DNA from: Thiomonas bhubaneswarensis
GTDB lineage: Bacteria; Pseudomonadota; Gammaproteobacteria; Burkholderiales; Burkholderiaceae_C
Assembly: GCF_001418255.1 (NCBI RefSeq)
Contig: NZ_LIPV01000004.1
Coordinates: 1 to 64,000 of the forward strand
Reading direction: 5' to 3'
DNA length: 64,000 nucleotides
This document shows positions 1 to 9,468 of the stretch, piece after piece. Each line of letters starts with the position of its first letter. Position 1 is the stretch's first letter. The translations under genes and the position numbers were made by a program. The notes under the pieces were generated by a model. That model was not told where the DNA came from and did not search any database. It was given only the letters and a program-made list of their open reading frames with translations.

Positions 1-726
1 CTGTGGATCGACGCCACCTACGTCAAGACGCGCGAGGCCGGCCGCATCGTCAGCGTGGCCGTGATCATCGCCGTGGGCGTCAACACCGAGGGCCAGCGCG
101 AGGTGCTGGGCATGAAGGTCGGCGCCTCGGAGGCCGAGCCCTTCTGGACGGACTTCCTGCGCAGCCTCAACCGCCGCGGCCTGCGCGGCGTCAAGCTCGT
201 GATCAGCGACAGCCACGAGGGCATCAAGGCGGCCGTCTCCAAGGTGCTCAAGGCCACCTGGCAGCGCTGCCGCGTGCACTTCATGCGCAACGCCCAGGCC
301 CATGGTGGCAAGACCCAGCGCCGCATGGTGGCCGCTGCGATCGGTACGGTGTTCGTGCAGGACACCGCCGAGGCAGCCCGCGCGCAGTGGCGCACCGTGG
401 CCGACCAACTGCGCGAACGCTTCCCCAAGCTCGGCGCCTTGATGGACGACGCCGAGCACGACGTGCTGGCCTTCATGACCTTCCCGAAGGCGCACTGGCC
501 GCAGACCGACTCGACCAACCCGCTCGAGCGCCTGAACGCCGACATCAAGCGCCGCACCCACGTCGTGGGCATCTTCCCCAACGATGGGGCCATCACCCGC
601 CTGGTCGGTGCCATGATGCTGGAGCAGAACGACGAGGGGTCGCTGAACCGTCGATACATGCAGCTTGAAGGCCTCCAGTCGCTCTGCGATACTGCCCCGG
701 CTCGGCTGTCCGCTGTGGCACGCTGA
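1..726 (+). CDS. IS256-family (Mutator-type) transposase, C-terminal part
   Basis: The reading frame is open from the first base to the stop at 726, so the N-terminus lies outside the window; 241 residues are visible. These enzymes cut and join IS ends with a DDE catalytic triad. Visible landmarks are the first Asp in WIDATYVKTR at the very start, the second in VISDSHEGIK (about residue 70), the conserved WQRCRVHFMRN block, and the Glu in TNPLERLNADIKRRT (about residue 180), all in the order and spacing of IS256 transposases. The protein ends normally after RYMQLEGL, so the visible part looks intact. It marks a mobile element at the left edge of the window; the next gene, on the opposite strand, is complete and not disrupted. 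Confidence 0.93.
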   Translation: MWIDATYVKTREAGRIVSVAVIIAVGVNTEGQREVLGMKVGASEAEPFWTDFLRSLNRRGLRGVKLVISDSHEGIKAAVSKVLKATWQRCRVHFMRNAQAHGGKTQRRMVAAAIGTVFVQDTAEAARAQWRTVADQLRERFPKLGALMDDAEHDVLAFMTFPKAHWPQTDSTNPLERLNADIKRRTHVVGIFPNDGAITRLVGAMMLEQNDEGSLNRRYMQLEGLQSLCDTAPARLSAVAR

Positions 727-790
727 GGGCCGTGTAGCTAAGCCTATCCGGGCTGTGGACCTACACCACGTCGCGGGACGCGACCCGGGC
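727..790 (+). mobile_element. Probable right end of the IS256-type element
   Basis: Non-coding DNA after the transposase stop. It holds the palindrome-rich string GTCGCGGGACGCGACC at about 770-785, the kind of sequence seen at IS256-family ends. The left end is outside the window, so the terminal inverted repeat and any 8-9 bp target duplication cannot be verified; the boundary is an estimate. Confidence 0.35.
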
Positions 791-804
791 GGAGCACGAT
801 CAGG

Positions 805-2163
805 TCAGTCCAGCGTGCGGAGGACGTCTCGCAGGGTCGACATGATCTGGTCGATTTGACCTCGCTCGATGATGAGTGGCGGCGACAGGGCAATGGTGTC
901 GCCGGTGTATCGCACGAGCAGCCCGCGGGCGTAGCTCGCCACGAAGGCCTCATAGGCACGTTTGCCAACGGCGCCTGGGCGAGATTCCAGCTCGATGGCA
1001 CCAATCAATCCGAGGTTGCGCAGATCCTTGACATGGCGCACATCGCTCAAGGCATGCAGCGCTTCCTGCCAGTAATGCGAAATGCCTTCGTCATGAACCC
1101 GTGTAAGGAGGTTTTCGCGTTTGTAGATTTTCTGCGCCGCGACCGCTGCGGCCATGGCCAAAGGATGGCCCGAGTAGGTGTAGCCATGGAAGAGTTCGAC
1201 GGCACCTTCGGGCGATCCGTTCACCACCGTGTCGAAGATGCCGTTGCGCACGAAAACCGCACCCATCGGAACGGCCGCGTTATTCACTGCCTTGGCCGTG
1301 GTGATGATGTCAGGCGTGACCTTGAAATACTGCGCGGCGAAAGGTGTTCCCAGTCGGCCGTAGCCGGTGATCACCTCGTCGAAAATGAGCAGGATGCCGT
1401 GCTTGTCGCAAATGGCTCGCAGGCGTTCGAGATAGCCCTTGGGCGGCACCAGCACGCCGGTCGAGCCAGCCACCGGCTCGACGATCACGGCGGCGATATT
1501 GCTGGCGTCATGCAACGCGACAATGCGCTCGAGGTCGTCGGCAAGGTGTGCTCCCCATTCGGGAATGCCGCGAGAAAAAGCCTGGTGTTCTGCCGAGTAG
1601 GTGTGCGGCAGATGGTCCACGTTGGGCAGAAGCGAGCCGCGGAAGACCTTGCGATTCGCAACCATGCCCCCCACGGAAATGCCTCCAAAGCCCACCCCGT
1701 GATAGCCGCGCTCACGGCCGATGAACAAGGTGCGTGTGCCATCGCCGCGAGCACGGTGATAGGCCAGAGCAATCTTCAGGGCCGAATCGACCGACTCCGA
1801 TCCCGAGTTGGTGAAGAACACCTTTTTCAGATCTGCAGGTGCGATATCGGCCAGCAGATTGGCGGCTTCGAACTGGATGGGGTGGCCCATCTGGAACGGC
1901 GGCGCGTAGTCCATCTCCTGAGCCTGATAAGCGATGGCCGCGCTGATTTCCTGTCGGCCATGTCCTGCATTGACGCACCAGAGGCCGGCCGTTCCATCCA
2001 GAATCTGCCGCCCATCGTGGGAGCGGTAATACATGCCCGAGGCGCTGACCAGCAGACGGGGCGAGGCCTTGAACTGACGATTGGCGGTGAAAGGCATCCA
2101 GAGCTGATCCATTGAAGGCAGCTCGGTCAATGTGCCGGAACGCTGAAGTTCGGCTTGATCCAT
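805..2163 (-). CDS. Class III aminotransferase, omega-amino acid:pyruvate type
   Basis: 452-residue PLP enzyme of the class III (ornithine/omega-amino acid) aminotransferase family. It probably moves the terminal amino group of beta-alanine or another omega-amine to pyruvate. Supporting motifs are the cofactor region TNSGSESVDSALK (118-130), RGYHGVGFGG (152-161), the PLP-ring Asp in LIFDEVITGYGR (Asp262), and the Schiff-base lysine in TTAKAVNNA (Lys291). The length matches the family. The start is supported by an AGGAGA ribosome site 6 bp upstream. The N-terminal LWMPFTANRQF is typical of beta-alanine:pyruvate transaminases. It stands alone next to the IS end. The exact substrate cannot be read from sequence; other omega-transaminases are alternatives. 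Confidence 0.9.
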   Translation of the reverse strand: MDQAELQRSGTLTELPSMDQLWMPFTANRQFKASPRLLVSASGMYYRSHDGRQILDGTAGLWCVNAGHGRQEISAAIAYQAQEMDYAPPFQMGHPIQFEAANLLADIAPADLKKVFFTNSGSESVDSALKIALAYHRARGDGTRTLFIGRERGYHGVGFGGISVGGMVANRKVFRGSLLPNVDHLPHTYSAEHQAFSRGIPEWGAHLADDLERIVALHDASNIAAVIVEPVAGSTGVLVPPKGYLERLRAICDKHGILLIFDEVITGYGRLGTPFAAQYFKVTPDIITTAKAVNNAAVPMGAVFVRNGIFDTVVNGSPEGAVELFHGYTYSGHPLAMAAAVAAQKIYKRENLLTRVHDEGISHYWQEALHALSDVRHVKDLRNLGLIGAIELESRPGAVGKRAYEAFVASYARGLLVRYTGDTIALSPPLIIERGQIDQIMSTLRDVLRTLD

Positions 2164-2249
2164 GAAACTCTCCTGTGAACGGTAATAGGTGTGCCCGAAT
2201 AGGGTTATCGACGAGCTCCTCCAATATATCGAAGGTGGCCTTGCAAGCG

Positions 2250-2271
2250 CTCAAGAAAACGCAGGGCCGCC
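2250..2271 (+). repeat. Short dispersed intergenic repeat, copy 1
   Basis: A 22-bp string between the aminotransferase and the OmpA-type gene. It matches 21 of 22 bases at 45892-45913, another intergenic site on the same strand. The core AAACGCAGGGCCGCC is identical in both. The function is unknown. Confidence 0.5.
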
Positions 2272-2280
2272 GCAGCAATG

Positions 2281-2306
2281 AAAAAGCCCCGCTAGGCGGG
2301 GCTTTT
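2281..2306 (-). terminator. Rho-independent terminator of the OmpA-type gene
   Basis: An 11-bp stem (AAAAGCCCCGC paired with GCGGGGCTTTT, loop TAG). It starts 35 bp after the OmpA-type stop codon and is followed on the minus strand by a U run. The arrangement works best for the leftward OmpA transcript and would insulate it from the downstream aminotransferase. Confidence 0.9.
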
Positions 2307-2341
2307 GAACAGGCGATCAGCCGGGTTGGCTGACCGGGATC

Positions 2342-3034
2342 TTACTTGGTAACCATGTGGGTACCAACGACCTCAACCACGGTGCGGCGGTTGGGAGCCT
2401 GGCATTCCACTTGTTGCTTGAAAGTACCCTTGCAGCTCTTGGGATCGACGCGGAAGTCGGTCTTGCCCTTGCCTTCGACGTAAACCTTGTCAGCCGGAAC
2501 GCCCTTGCTCACCAGATAGGCCTTGACGGCTTCGGCACGGCGAACCGAGAGCTTCTGGTTGTAGGCCACACTGCCGAAGCTGTCGGTGTAGCCGGTGGCG
2601 ATCACGACTTCCAGGTTGATGTCCTTGATTTTCGTGGCCAGATCGTCGAGCTTTTCCTTGCCGGCGGGCAGCAGAACAGCCTTGTTGAACTGGAAGAAGG
2701 CATCCGCGTTGTAGGTGACCTTCTCGCTCACAGGCACAGGCGCCGGAGCAGGAGCCGGGGCAGGGGCAGGGGCAGGAGCGGGCGCCGGTGCCGGGGCGGG
2801 CGCCGGTTCTGCCTTGGCAACCACCGGCAGGCCGCAAGCCTCACTGGAGGCGGTGGCCGGGGTCCAGAAGTTGTCTTGCCAGCACAGCTTGTTGTCGCCG
2901 TTCATCCAGGTCAGACCATAGGGGTCTTGCCAGTTGTTGATGCTGCGGGCGTCCTGTGCATGGGCAACCGTCAGCGATGACGTTGCGATGACAGCTGCAG
3001 CGAACAATTTTGCGATTTTTTGGGGGTGGGTCAT
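2342..3034 (-). CDS. ompA: OmpA-family outer-membrane/peptidoglycan-binding protein
   Basis: About 230 residues. A Sec signal peptide (roughly 1-26, ending AHA) is followed by a short mature N-terminal segment with a pair of cysteines (about 50 and 67). Next comes a pure Ala-Pro linker (about 75-100) and a C-terminal OmpA-like domain that binds peptidoglycan. Within the domain, TGYTDSFGSVAYNQKLSVRRA is the family signature and QAPNRRTVVEV is the C-terminal arginine motif. The start at 3034 was chosen over an upstream in-frame ATG because GAGAGGAA lies 5 bp before it. There is no beta-barrel of the E. coli OmpA type, so it resembles the short OmpA proteins found beside gyrA in Bordetella relatives. 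A terminator follows. Confidence 0.9.
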   Translation of the reverse strand: MTHPQKIAKLFAAAVIATSSLTVAHAQDARSINNWQDPYGLTWMNGDNKLCWQDNFWTPATASSEACGLPVVAKAEPAPAPAPAPAPAPAPAPAPAPAPVPVSEKVTYNADAFFQFNKAVLLPAGKEKLDDLATKIKDINLEVVIATGYTDSFGSVAYNQKLSVRRAEAVKAYLVSKGVPADKVYVEGKGKTDFRVDPKSCKGTFKQQVECQAPNRRTVVEVVGTHMVTK

Positions 3035-3470
3035 GTTATTTCCTCTCGGTCGTTGATCGTTCATCGCAGCATGAACTGCGTGCCTGAATCATAAACGACG
3101 GGATGAATTCTGTATGAACGGCTGTAACAGTGTCTCGTTCGTGTACAGGACGTCCCGTCGCCAAACTCACTACTAGTAAACCCGTAGGCATTGTGCCACA
3201 GCGGCCATGACGTTCAATCCTTTGCGATGTTGCTTTACGGTTGGTCGGGGATGCCGCGATCGGGTGTGGCTGTTTCGCAACGATCGAGCGATTTGGGCTC
3301 ATCGCGTGGCTCGGACATGCCGCGAGGCGCCACAGCCGGGTGAGGAAACTCGGGCTGCTAACATCGACCGCTTGACTTGGAACGCACTCGCCCGGGTGGG
3401 TTCTGGCGTGCGACTGGGGCGCCTGCCCGGTCGCACCAGCGTCTGAATTCCTGCCGAAAAGCGCTCACTC
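3035..3470. other. Divergent promoter region between ompA-like gene and gyrA
   Basis: 436 bp with no gene. It must hold the leftward ompA and rightward gyrA promoters. A TTGACT hexamer at 3372 has no convincing -10 partner. I see no terminator, tRNA or strong repeat. gyrA itself lacks a strong ribosome site (GAAAAG about 10 bp upstream). Confidence 0.5.
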
Positions 3471-6065
3471 ATGTCCGTCTTCGCCAAAGAAACCCTCCCG
3501 ATCAGCCTCGAGTCGGAGATGCGCCGCTCCTATCTGGATTACGCCATGAGCGTGATCGTGGGGCGCGCTTTGCCCGATGTGCGCGATGGCCTCAAACCGG
3601 TGCATCGGCGCGTGTTGTACGCGATGCATGAGTTGAGCAATGCGTGGAACCGGCCCTACAAGAAATCGGCGCGTATCGTGGGTGACGTCATCGGTAAATA
3701 TCACCCGCATGGTGACCAATCGGTGTACGACACCATCGTGCGCATGGCGCAGGATTTCTCCCTGCGCTACATGCTGGTGGACGGGCAGGGCAACTTCGGT
3801 TCGGTGGACGGCGACAACGCCGCGGCGATGCGTTACACCGAAATCCGCCTGTCGAAGATCGCGCACGAAATGCTTGCCGACATCGACAAGGAGACGGTCG
3901 ATTTCGGCCCCAATTACGACGGCTCCGAGCAAGAGCCGCTGCTGCTGCCCGCCAAGCTGCCCAATCTGCTGATCAACGGCTCGTCGGGCATTGCGGTGGG
4001 TATGGCGACGAACATCCCGCCGCACAACCTGGGTGAAGTGCTCGATGCCTGCCTGCACCTCCTGCGCCACCCCGAGGCGACGATCGAGGAGTTGATGGAG
4101 CGCGTGCCCGCGCCCGATTTCCCGACGGCGGGCATCATTTACGGCACCTCAGGGGTGCGCGACGCCTATCGCACCGGCCGCGGCCGGGTGGTGATGCGCG
4201 CGCGCTGCCATTTTGAAGACTTGGAAAAAGGCCAGCGCCAGGCCATTATCGTCGATGAGCTGCCCTATCAGGTGAACAAGCGCACCCTGCTCGAACGCAT
4301 CGCCGAGCTGGTGCAGGAAAAGAAGATCGAGGGAATCAGCCACATTCAGGACGAGTCCGACAAATCGGGCATGCGCGTGGTCATCGAGCTCAAGCGCGGT
4401 GAAGTGCCCGAAGTCGTGCTCAACAATCTTTACAAGCAGACCCAGTTGCAGGACACCTTCGGGGTCAACATGGTCGCGCTGGTGGACGGCCAGCCGCGCC
4501 TGCTCAATCTGCAGCAGATGATTGCGGCTTTCCTGTCGCACCGCCGCGAGATCATCACCCGCCGCACGGTGTTCGATCTGCGCAAGGCGCGCGAGCGCGG
4601 CCATGTGCTCGAAGGCCTGGCGGTGGCGCTGGCCAATGTCGATCGCATGATTGAGCTCATCAAGGCTGCGCCGACGCCGCCGGTGGCGAAGGAGCGTCTG
4701 CTGGCGCAGGCCTGGGAGCCGGGCGAGGCGCGTGCCATGCTGTCGCGCGTCGAGGGCGACATCACCCAGTTCCAGCCTGACGATCTCGATCCGCGCTACG
4801 GCCTCAAGGCCGACGGCTATTACCTGAGCGAGACGCAGGCGCAGGAAATCCTGCAGATGCGGCTGCAGCGCCTGACCGGCCTGGAGCAGGACAAGATCGT
4901 CGGCGAGTACAAGGAAGTCATGGAGCAGATCGCCGACCTGCTCGACATCCTGGCCAAGCCCGAACGCATGACCGAGATCATCGCCACGGAGATGGGCGCG
5001 CTGCGTGCCGAGTTCGGCGATGCGCGCCGCTCGCACATCGAGGTCAACGCCTACGACATCGATGTCGAGGATCTCATCACCCCGCAAGACCTCGTGGTCA
5101 CCATCTCGCACTCGGGCTACATCAAGAGTCAGCCTCTGGCCGAATACCGCGCGCAGCGCCGCGGGGGACGGGGCAAGCTGGCCACGGGCACCAAGGAAGA
5201 CGACTGGATCGAACAGCTTTTCGTCGCCAACACCCACGACATGCTGTTGTGCTTCTCCAACCGTGGGCGGGTGTATTGGATGAAGGTGTACGAGTCGCCG
5301 ATGGGCGGGCGTGGCTCGCGCGGCAAGCCTCTGGTCAACCTGTTCCCCTTGCAGGCGGGTGAGAAAATCACCACGGTGCTGCCGGTCAAGGCTTTCGACG
5401 AGCAGCACTACGTTTTCATGGCCACGGCGCGAGGCACGGTGAAGAAGACGCCGCTGACGGCCTTTGCCAACCGCCGCACCGCGGGCATCATCGCCGTCGG
5501 GCTGGACGATGATGATTACCTCATCGGCGCGGCCATCACCGATGGTCAGCACGACGTCATGCTGTTTTCCGATGCCGGCAAGGCCGTGCGCTTCGACGAG
5601 GCCGACGTGCGGCCGATGGGCCGCGAGGCTCGCGGCGTGCGCGGCATGCAACTGGAAGCCGACCAGTCCGTCATTGCGCTGCTGGTGGCCGAGGACGAAA
5701 CCCAGAGCGTGCTCACGGCCACGGAAAACGGCTACGGCAAGCGCACGTCCATCACCGAATACACCCGTCACGGGCGGGGCACCAAGGGCATGATCGCCAT
5801 CCAGACTTCCGAGCGCAACGGCCGGGTGGTGGCCGCGTGTCTGGTACGGCCCAAGGATGAAATCATGCTCATCACCGATACCGGCGTGCTGGTGCGTACA
5901 AGGGTTGAGGAGATCCGTGAAATGGGTCGCGCCACGCAGGGCGTTACCCTGATCGCGCTCGACGCCAAGGCGCAGTTGATTCAGGTGCAGCCTGTCGTCG
6001 AGGCGGAAGGCGACGATGAGTTGCCCGCGTCGGACGACGGCGTCGACGCAGCGGCGGCGGAGTAA
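3471..6065 (+). CDS. gyrA: DNA gyrase subunit A
   Basis: 864-residue subunit of the A2B2 type II topoisomerase that introduces negative supercoils. The breakage-reunion domain carries the catalytic pair Arg121-Tyr122 in [10 protein letters not shown]. Numbering here matches E. coli exactly. The GyrA box, QRRGGRGK (about 560-567), begins the DNA-wrapping C-terminal pinwheel. The C-terminus ends in an acidic tail, as usual. The quinolone-resistance region reads [13 protein letters not shown]: the residue equivalent to E. coli Ser83 is Gln83, while Asp87 is kept. It is the first gene of the serC-pheA-hisC-tyrA-aroA/cmk cluster, 6 bp before serC, as in other Burkholderiales. Confidence 0.99.
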   Translation: MSVFAKETLPISLESEMRRSYLDYAMSVIVGRALPDVRDGLKPVHRRVLYAMHELSNAWNRPYKKSARIVGDVIGKYHPHGDQSVYDTIVRMAQDFSLRYMLVDGQGNFGSVDGDNAAAMRYTEIRLSKIAHEMLADIDKETVDFGPNYDGSEQEPLLLPAKLPNLLINGSSGIAVGMATNIPPHNLGEVLDACLHLLRHPEATIEELMERVPAPDFPTAGIIYGTSGVRDAYRTGRGRVVMRARCHFEDLEKGQRQAIIVDELPYQVNKRTLLERIAELVQEKKIEGISHIQDESDKSGMRVVIELKRGEVPEVVLNNLYKQTQLQDTFGVNMVALVDGQPRLLNLQQMIAAFLSHRREIITRRTVFDLRKARERGHVLEGLAVALANVDRMIELIKAAPTPPVAKERLLAQAWEPGEARAMLSRVEGDITQFQPDDLDPRYGLKADGYYLSETQAQEILQMRLQRLTGLEQDKIVGEYKEVMEQIADLLDILAKPERMTEIIATEMGALRAEFGDARRSHIEVNAYDIDVEDLITPQDLVVTISHSGYIKSQPLAEYRAQRRGGRGKLATGTKEDDWIEQLFVANTHDMLLCFSNRGRVYWMKVYESPMGGRGSRGKPLVNLFPLQAGEKITTVLPVKAFDEQHYVFMATARGTVKKTPLTAFANRRTAGIIAVGLDDDDYLIGAAITDGQHDVMLFSDAGKAVRFDEADVRPMGREARGVRGMQLEADQSVIALLVAEDETQSVLTATENGYGKRTSITEYTRHGRGTKGMIAIQTSERNGRVVAACLVRPKDEIMLITDTGVLVRTRVEEIREMGRATQGVTLIALDAKAQLIQVQPVVEAEGDDELPASDDGVDAAAAE

Positions 6066-6071
6066 AGCGGG

Positions 6072-7175
6072 ATGAGTCGATCACGCCCCTACAACTTTTC
6101 TGCCGGGCCGGCCGCCATTCCTGAAGAGGTGCTGCAAGAGGCGGCGGCCGAGATGCTCGACTGGCACGGCTGCGGCATGAGTGTGATGGAAATGAGCCAT
6201 CGCGGCCCGCAGTTTGAATCCATCATCGCGCAGGCCGAGGCTGATCTACGCGAGCTGTTGCGTATCTCCGATGATTACGCCGTGCTGTTCATGCAGGGCG
6301 GGGCCATTGCCGAGAACGCCATCGTGCCGCTCAATCTTTCGGGCGGGGCCAAGGCTGATTATGTGGTGACGGGAAGCTGGTCGCAGAAGAGCCAGCTCGA
6401 AGCGCGCAAGTATTGCGATGTGCACATCAGCGCCAGCGCCCACGATGAACAGGGCTACGGCAGCATTCCCGACAACGCCGCCTGGAGCATTCGCCCAGAC
6501 GCCCAGTATCTGCACGTCTGCACCAACGAAACCATCGACGGCGTGGAGTTCCACTTCGTGCCCGACAGCCACGGCGTGCCGCTTGTGGCCGACATGTCAT
6601 CGCACCTGTTGTCGCGGCAGATCGATGTGTCGCGCTACGCCTGCATCTACGGAGGCGCACAGAAAAACATCGGTCCTGCCGGACTGACGCTGGTCATCAT
6701 CCGGCGCGACATGCTCGGCCATGCCCTGCCGCATTGCCCCAGCGCCTTCGATTACGCTGTGGTGGCGGCCAACCACTCCATGTTCAACACGCCGCCCACC
6801 TATGCCATCTACATCGCCGGATTGGTGTTGCAGTGGATCAAGCGCCAGCGCTTCGAGGGGCTGAGCGGGTTGGCCGCGGTGGAGGCGCGCAATATCGCCA
6901 AGGCGCACCTGCTGTACGACGCGCTCGATGCCTCGCAGCTTTACGAGACGCGGGTGGGACGGGAATGCCGCTCGCGCATGAATGTCCCGTTTCATCTGCG
7001 CGAAAGCGCGTTGAATGCAGCCTTCCTGCAGGGCGCCGAGTCGGCTGGGCTGTTGCAGCTCAAGGGGCACAAGTCGGTGGGGGGCATGCGCGCATCCATC
7101 TACAACGCCATGCCGCTCGAAGGCGTCCAGGCTTTGGTGGACTATCTGAAAGACTTTGAAAAACACCACGGCTGA
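6072..7175 (+). CDS. serC: Phosphoserine aminotransferase
   Basis: 367-residue class V PLP aminotransferase. It makes O-phosphoserine from 3-phosphohydroxypyruvate and also serves pyridoxal phosphate synthesis. Diagnostic parts are the N-terminal [15 protein letters not shown] (7-21), [12 protein letters not shown] (37-48), and the PLP lysine in [13 protein letters not shown] (about 197). The C-terminal [12 protein letters not shown] motif holds the substrate-phosphate arginine. The length is typical. It starts 6 bp after gyrA and ends 6 bp before pheA, so it is very likely cotranscribed with both. Confidence 0.98.
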   Translation: MSRSRPYNFSAGPAAIPEEVLQEAAAEMLDWHGCGMSVMEMSHRGPQFESIIAQAEADLRELLRISDDYAVLFMQGGAIAENAIVPLNLSGGAKADYVVTGSWSQKSQLEARKYCDVHISASAHDEQGYGSIPDNAAWSIRPDAQYLHVCTNETIDGVEFHFVPDSHGVPLVADMSSHLLSRQIDVSRYACIYGGAQKNIGPAGLTLVIIRRDMLGHALPHCPSAFDYAVVAANHSMFNTPPTYAIYIAGLVLQWIKRQRFEGLSGLAAVEARNIAKAHLLYDALDASQLYETRVGRECRSRMNVPFHLRESALNAAFLQGAESAGLLQLKGHKSVGGMRASIYNAMPLEGVQALVDYLKDFEKHHG

Positions 7176-7181
7176 ACTTCG

Positions 7182-8279
7182 ATGAGCCAAGACTCCCAAG
7201 ACGATCTGACCCCTTGGCGCGACCAGATCGACGCCCTTGACAAACAGATCCTGGCCCTGCTGAACCAGCGTGCGCAAGCCGCCCAGCAGATCGGTCATAT
7301 CAAGCAGCGCCTGAACATGCCGGTGTTCCGCCCCGAGCGCGAACGCCAAGTGATCGAGAAGCTGCACGAGCACAATGCAGGCCCGCTGCGCAACGATGGG
7401 GTCAGTGCCATCTGGCGTGAAGTCATGTCGGCCTGCCGTGCCCTCGAGGCACCTCAGCGCGTGGCTTTCCTGGGGCCGGCCGGCACCTTCAGCGAGCAGG
7501 CGGCGCGGCGGTTTTTCGGTGCCAGCGCCCAGGGCTTTCCCTGCGCGACCATCGACGATGTGTTCCGCAGCTACCTCAGCGGCGAGAGTGAGTTCGCCAT
7601 CGTGCCGGTGGAAAACAGCACCGAGGGTGCGGTGGCGCGCAGCATGGATCTGCTGCTCGCCCACCCCGTGCACCTGTGCGGCGAAGTGAGCCTGCCGGTA
7701 CGGCATTTCCTCATGCGGCAGACGCCCGATTTGCAGGGTATCCAGACGGTCGCTGCGCATCCCCAGGCCCTGGCCCAATGCGCGGGTTGGCTGCGCGCTC
7801 ACCTGCCGGGCGTCGAGTTCCGGCCGGTATCGAGCAATGCCGAAGGTGCGAGACTGGCCGCGGAGGACGCGAGCATCGCGGGCATCGCCGCCGAGGCGAC
7901 CGCGGTGCTTTATGGCTTGCATATCGCCGCTCGCGCCATTCAGGACGAGGCGCAGAACACCACGCGCTTCGTCGTGTTGGGCGCGGCGCAACCCGAGCCC
8001 ACCGGCGCCGACCGCACCAGCCTCATTCTCTCCGTGCCCAACAGGGCAGGCGCGGTATACGACCTGCTCAAGCCACTGGCCGAACACGGCGTCAGCATGA
8101 CCCGGTTCGAATCGCGTCCGGCACGTTCGGGAGAATGGGAATACGCTTTTTACATCGACGTCGAAGGCCATCAGGACGACGCGCGAGTGGCGACCGCATT
8201 GCGCGAACTGCAAGCGGTCTGCGCGATGTACAAATGCCTGGGCTCCTACCCCATCGACAGAAAACCGCGCGAGAACTGA
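7182..8279 (+). CDS. pheA: Bifunctional chorismate mutase/prephenate dehydratase (P-protein)
   Basis: 365 residues. It converts chorismate to prephenate and then to phenylpyruvate for phenylalanine. An AroQ-type mutase domain (about 10-90; WRDQIDALDKQILALLNQRA) is followed by the dehydratase domain (FLGPAGTFSEQAA about 96; VPVENSTEGAVARSMD about 145-160; NTTRFVVLG about 260). A C-terminal ACT regulatory domain (about 275-360) carries the phenylalanine-binding FESRPAR sequence. No attenuator or leader peptide is visible upstream, because serC ends only 6 bp before. Feedback control is therefore probably at the enzyme level. Confidence 0.98.
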   Translation: MSQDSQDDLTPWRDQIDALDKQILALLNQRAQAAQQIGHIKQRLNMPVFRPERERQVIEKLHEHNAGPLRNDGVSAIWREVMSACRALEAPQRVAFLGPAGTFSEQAARRFFGASAQGFPCATIDDVFRSYLSGESEFAIVPVENSTEGAVARSMDLLLAHPVHLCGEVSLPVRHFLMRQTPDLQGIQTVAAHPQALAQCAGWLRAHLPGVEFRPVSSNAEGARLAAEDASIAGIAAEATAVLYGLHIAARAIQDEAQNTTRFVVLGAAQPEPTGADRTSLILSVPNRAGAVYDLLKPLAEHGVSMTRFESRPARSGEWEYAFYIDVEGHQDDARVATALRELQAVCAMYKCLGSYPIDRKPREN

Positions 8280-8333
8280 GCAAGGCGGTACGCGCAGTCT
8301 CGCAGCGACCTGAATACCCCTGAAAACCTGACC

Positions 8334-9464
8334 ATGCCAGAACACCAATCCACGCAAGCCCGCTGGGGCGCCGACTATGTCCAGGCCATTTCTCCCTATG
8401 TTGGTGGCAAGCCCATCGCGGAAGTGGCCCGGCAGTTCGGTCTGGAGCCCGGGCGCATCGTCAAACTCGCATCGAACGAGAATCCGCTGGGCATGTCACC
8501 CCGCGCCAAGGAGGCCATGCTCGCGGCGCTGAGCGACAGTACCCGCTATCCCGACAACGACGGCTACGCGCTCAAGCAGGCGCTCGCAACCCGGCTCGGC
8601 GTGCCGGCAGCTTGGATCACCTTGGGTCACGGGTCGAGCGACCTGCTTGAAATGGCCGCACGCGCCTTGCTCACCGATGCCGACGCCGGCATGTACGCGC
8701 GCTACAGCTTCATCGTCTACACCCAGGCGGTGCAGGGGGTCGGGGCGCAGCACCAGGTCGTACCCGACCGGGCGTTTGCACACGATCTGCCCGCCATGTT
8801 GGCCGCCATCACGCCACTGACCAAGCTGATTTTCGTGGCCAACCCCAACAACCCGACCGGCACCTTCCTGTCCGCCGACGAACTGCACGACTTTCTGCGC
8901 AAGGTGCCTCCGCACATCGCCGTGGTGCTGGATGAGGCGTATGTCGAATACACCCTGCCCGAGCTTCGCTACGACAGCATGGCGTGGGTGCGCGAATTCC
9001 CCAACCTCATTGTTTCGCGCACGTTTTCCAAGGCCTATGGCCTGGCCGGGCTGCGCATCGGCTACGGCGTCGCGCAGCCCGCGCTTACCGATGTGCTCAA
9101 TCGCGTGCGCTCCGCCTTCAACACCAGCACGCTCGGGCAAGCTGCGGCCCTGGCTGCGCTCGACGATCACGACTTCATCGAGCAAGCCTATGCCGTGAAT
9201 CGCGCAGGCCAGGCTCAGCTGGCCGAGGCCTTCGATGCACTGGGCCTGAGCTACATCCCGTCGCAAGGCAACTTCGTGCTGGTCAAGGTAGGCGCCGACG
9301 ATGGTGCGGGTGCCCGGGTGAATCTGGCCTTGCTGAGGCGCGGGGTGATCGCGCGCCCGGTGGACAACTACGGCTTGCCGCAATGGTTGCGCATCTCGGT
9401 GGGAACCGAAGCGGAAAACGCCAAGTGCATCGCTGCCTTGCGTGCTCATTTTGCCGAGAGCTGA
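8334..9464 (+). CDS. hisC: Histidinol-phosphate/aromatic aminotransferase (HisC)
   Basis: 376-residue class I/II PLP aminotransferase of the HisC family. Motifs are KLASNENPLGMSP (about 44-56), LIFVANPNNPTGTFL (about 163-177), DEAYVEY, and the PLP lysine in SRTFSKAYGLAGLRIGYG. Its position between pheA and tyrA, outside any his operon, is the usual place of the second HisC copy in betaproteobacteria. There it is thought to serve phenylalanine or tyrosine formation as well as, or instead of, histidine. A 54-bp gap separates it from pheA. Confidence 0.95.
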   Translation: MPEHQSTQARWGADYVQAISPYVGGKPIAEVARQFGLEPGRIVKLASNENPLGMSPRAKEAMLAALSDSTRYPDNDGYALKQALATRLGVPAAWITLGHGSSDLLEMAARALLTDADAGMYARYSFIVYTQAVQGVGAQHQVVPDRAFAHDLPAMLAAITPLTKLIFVANPNNPTGTFLSADELHDFLRKVPPHIAVVLDEAYVEYTLPELRYDSMAWVREFPNLIVSRTFSKAYGLAGLRIGYGVAQPALTDVLNRVRSAFNTSTLGQAAALAALDDHDFIEQAYAVNRAGQAQLAEAFDALGLSYIPSQGNFVLVKVGADDGAGARVNLALLRRGVIARPVDNYGLPQWLRISVGTEAENAKCIAALRAHFAES

Positions 9465-9468
9465 ACCG

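Noticed and set aside
7176-7181. Phenylalanine attenuator before pheA
   Set aside because: Only 6 bp separate serC and pheA; there is no room for a leader peptide.
6597-8357. 586-residue open frame antisense to serC and pheA
   Set aside because: Composition is typical of high-GC shadow frames, while the sense genes are well-conserved enzymes.
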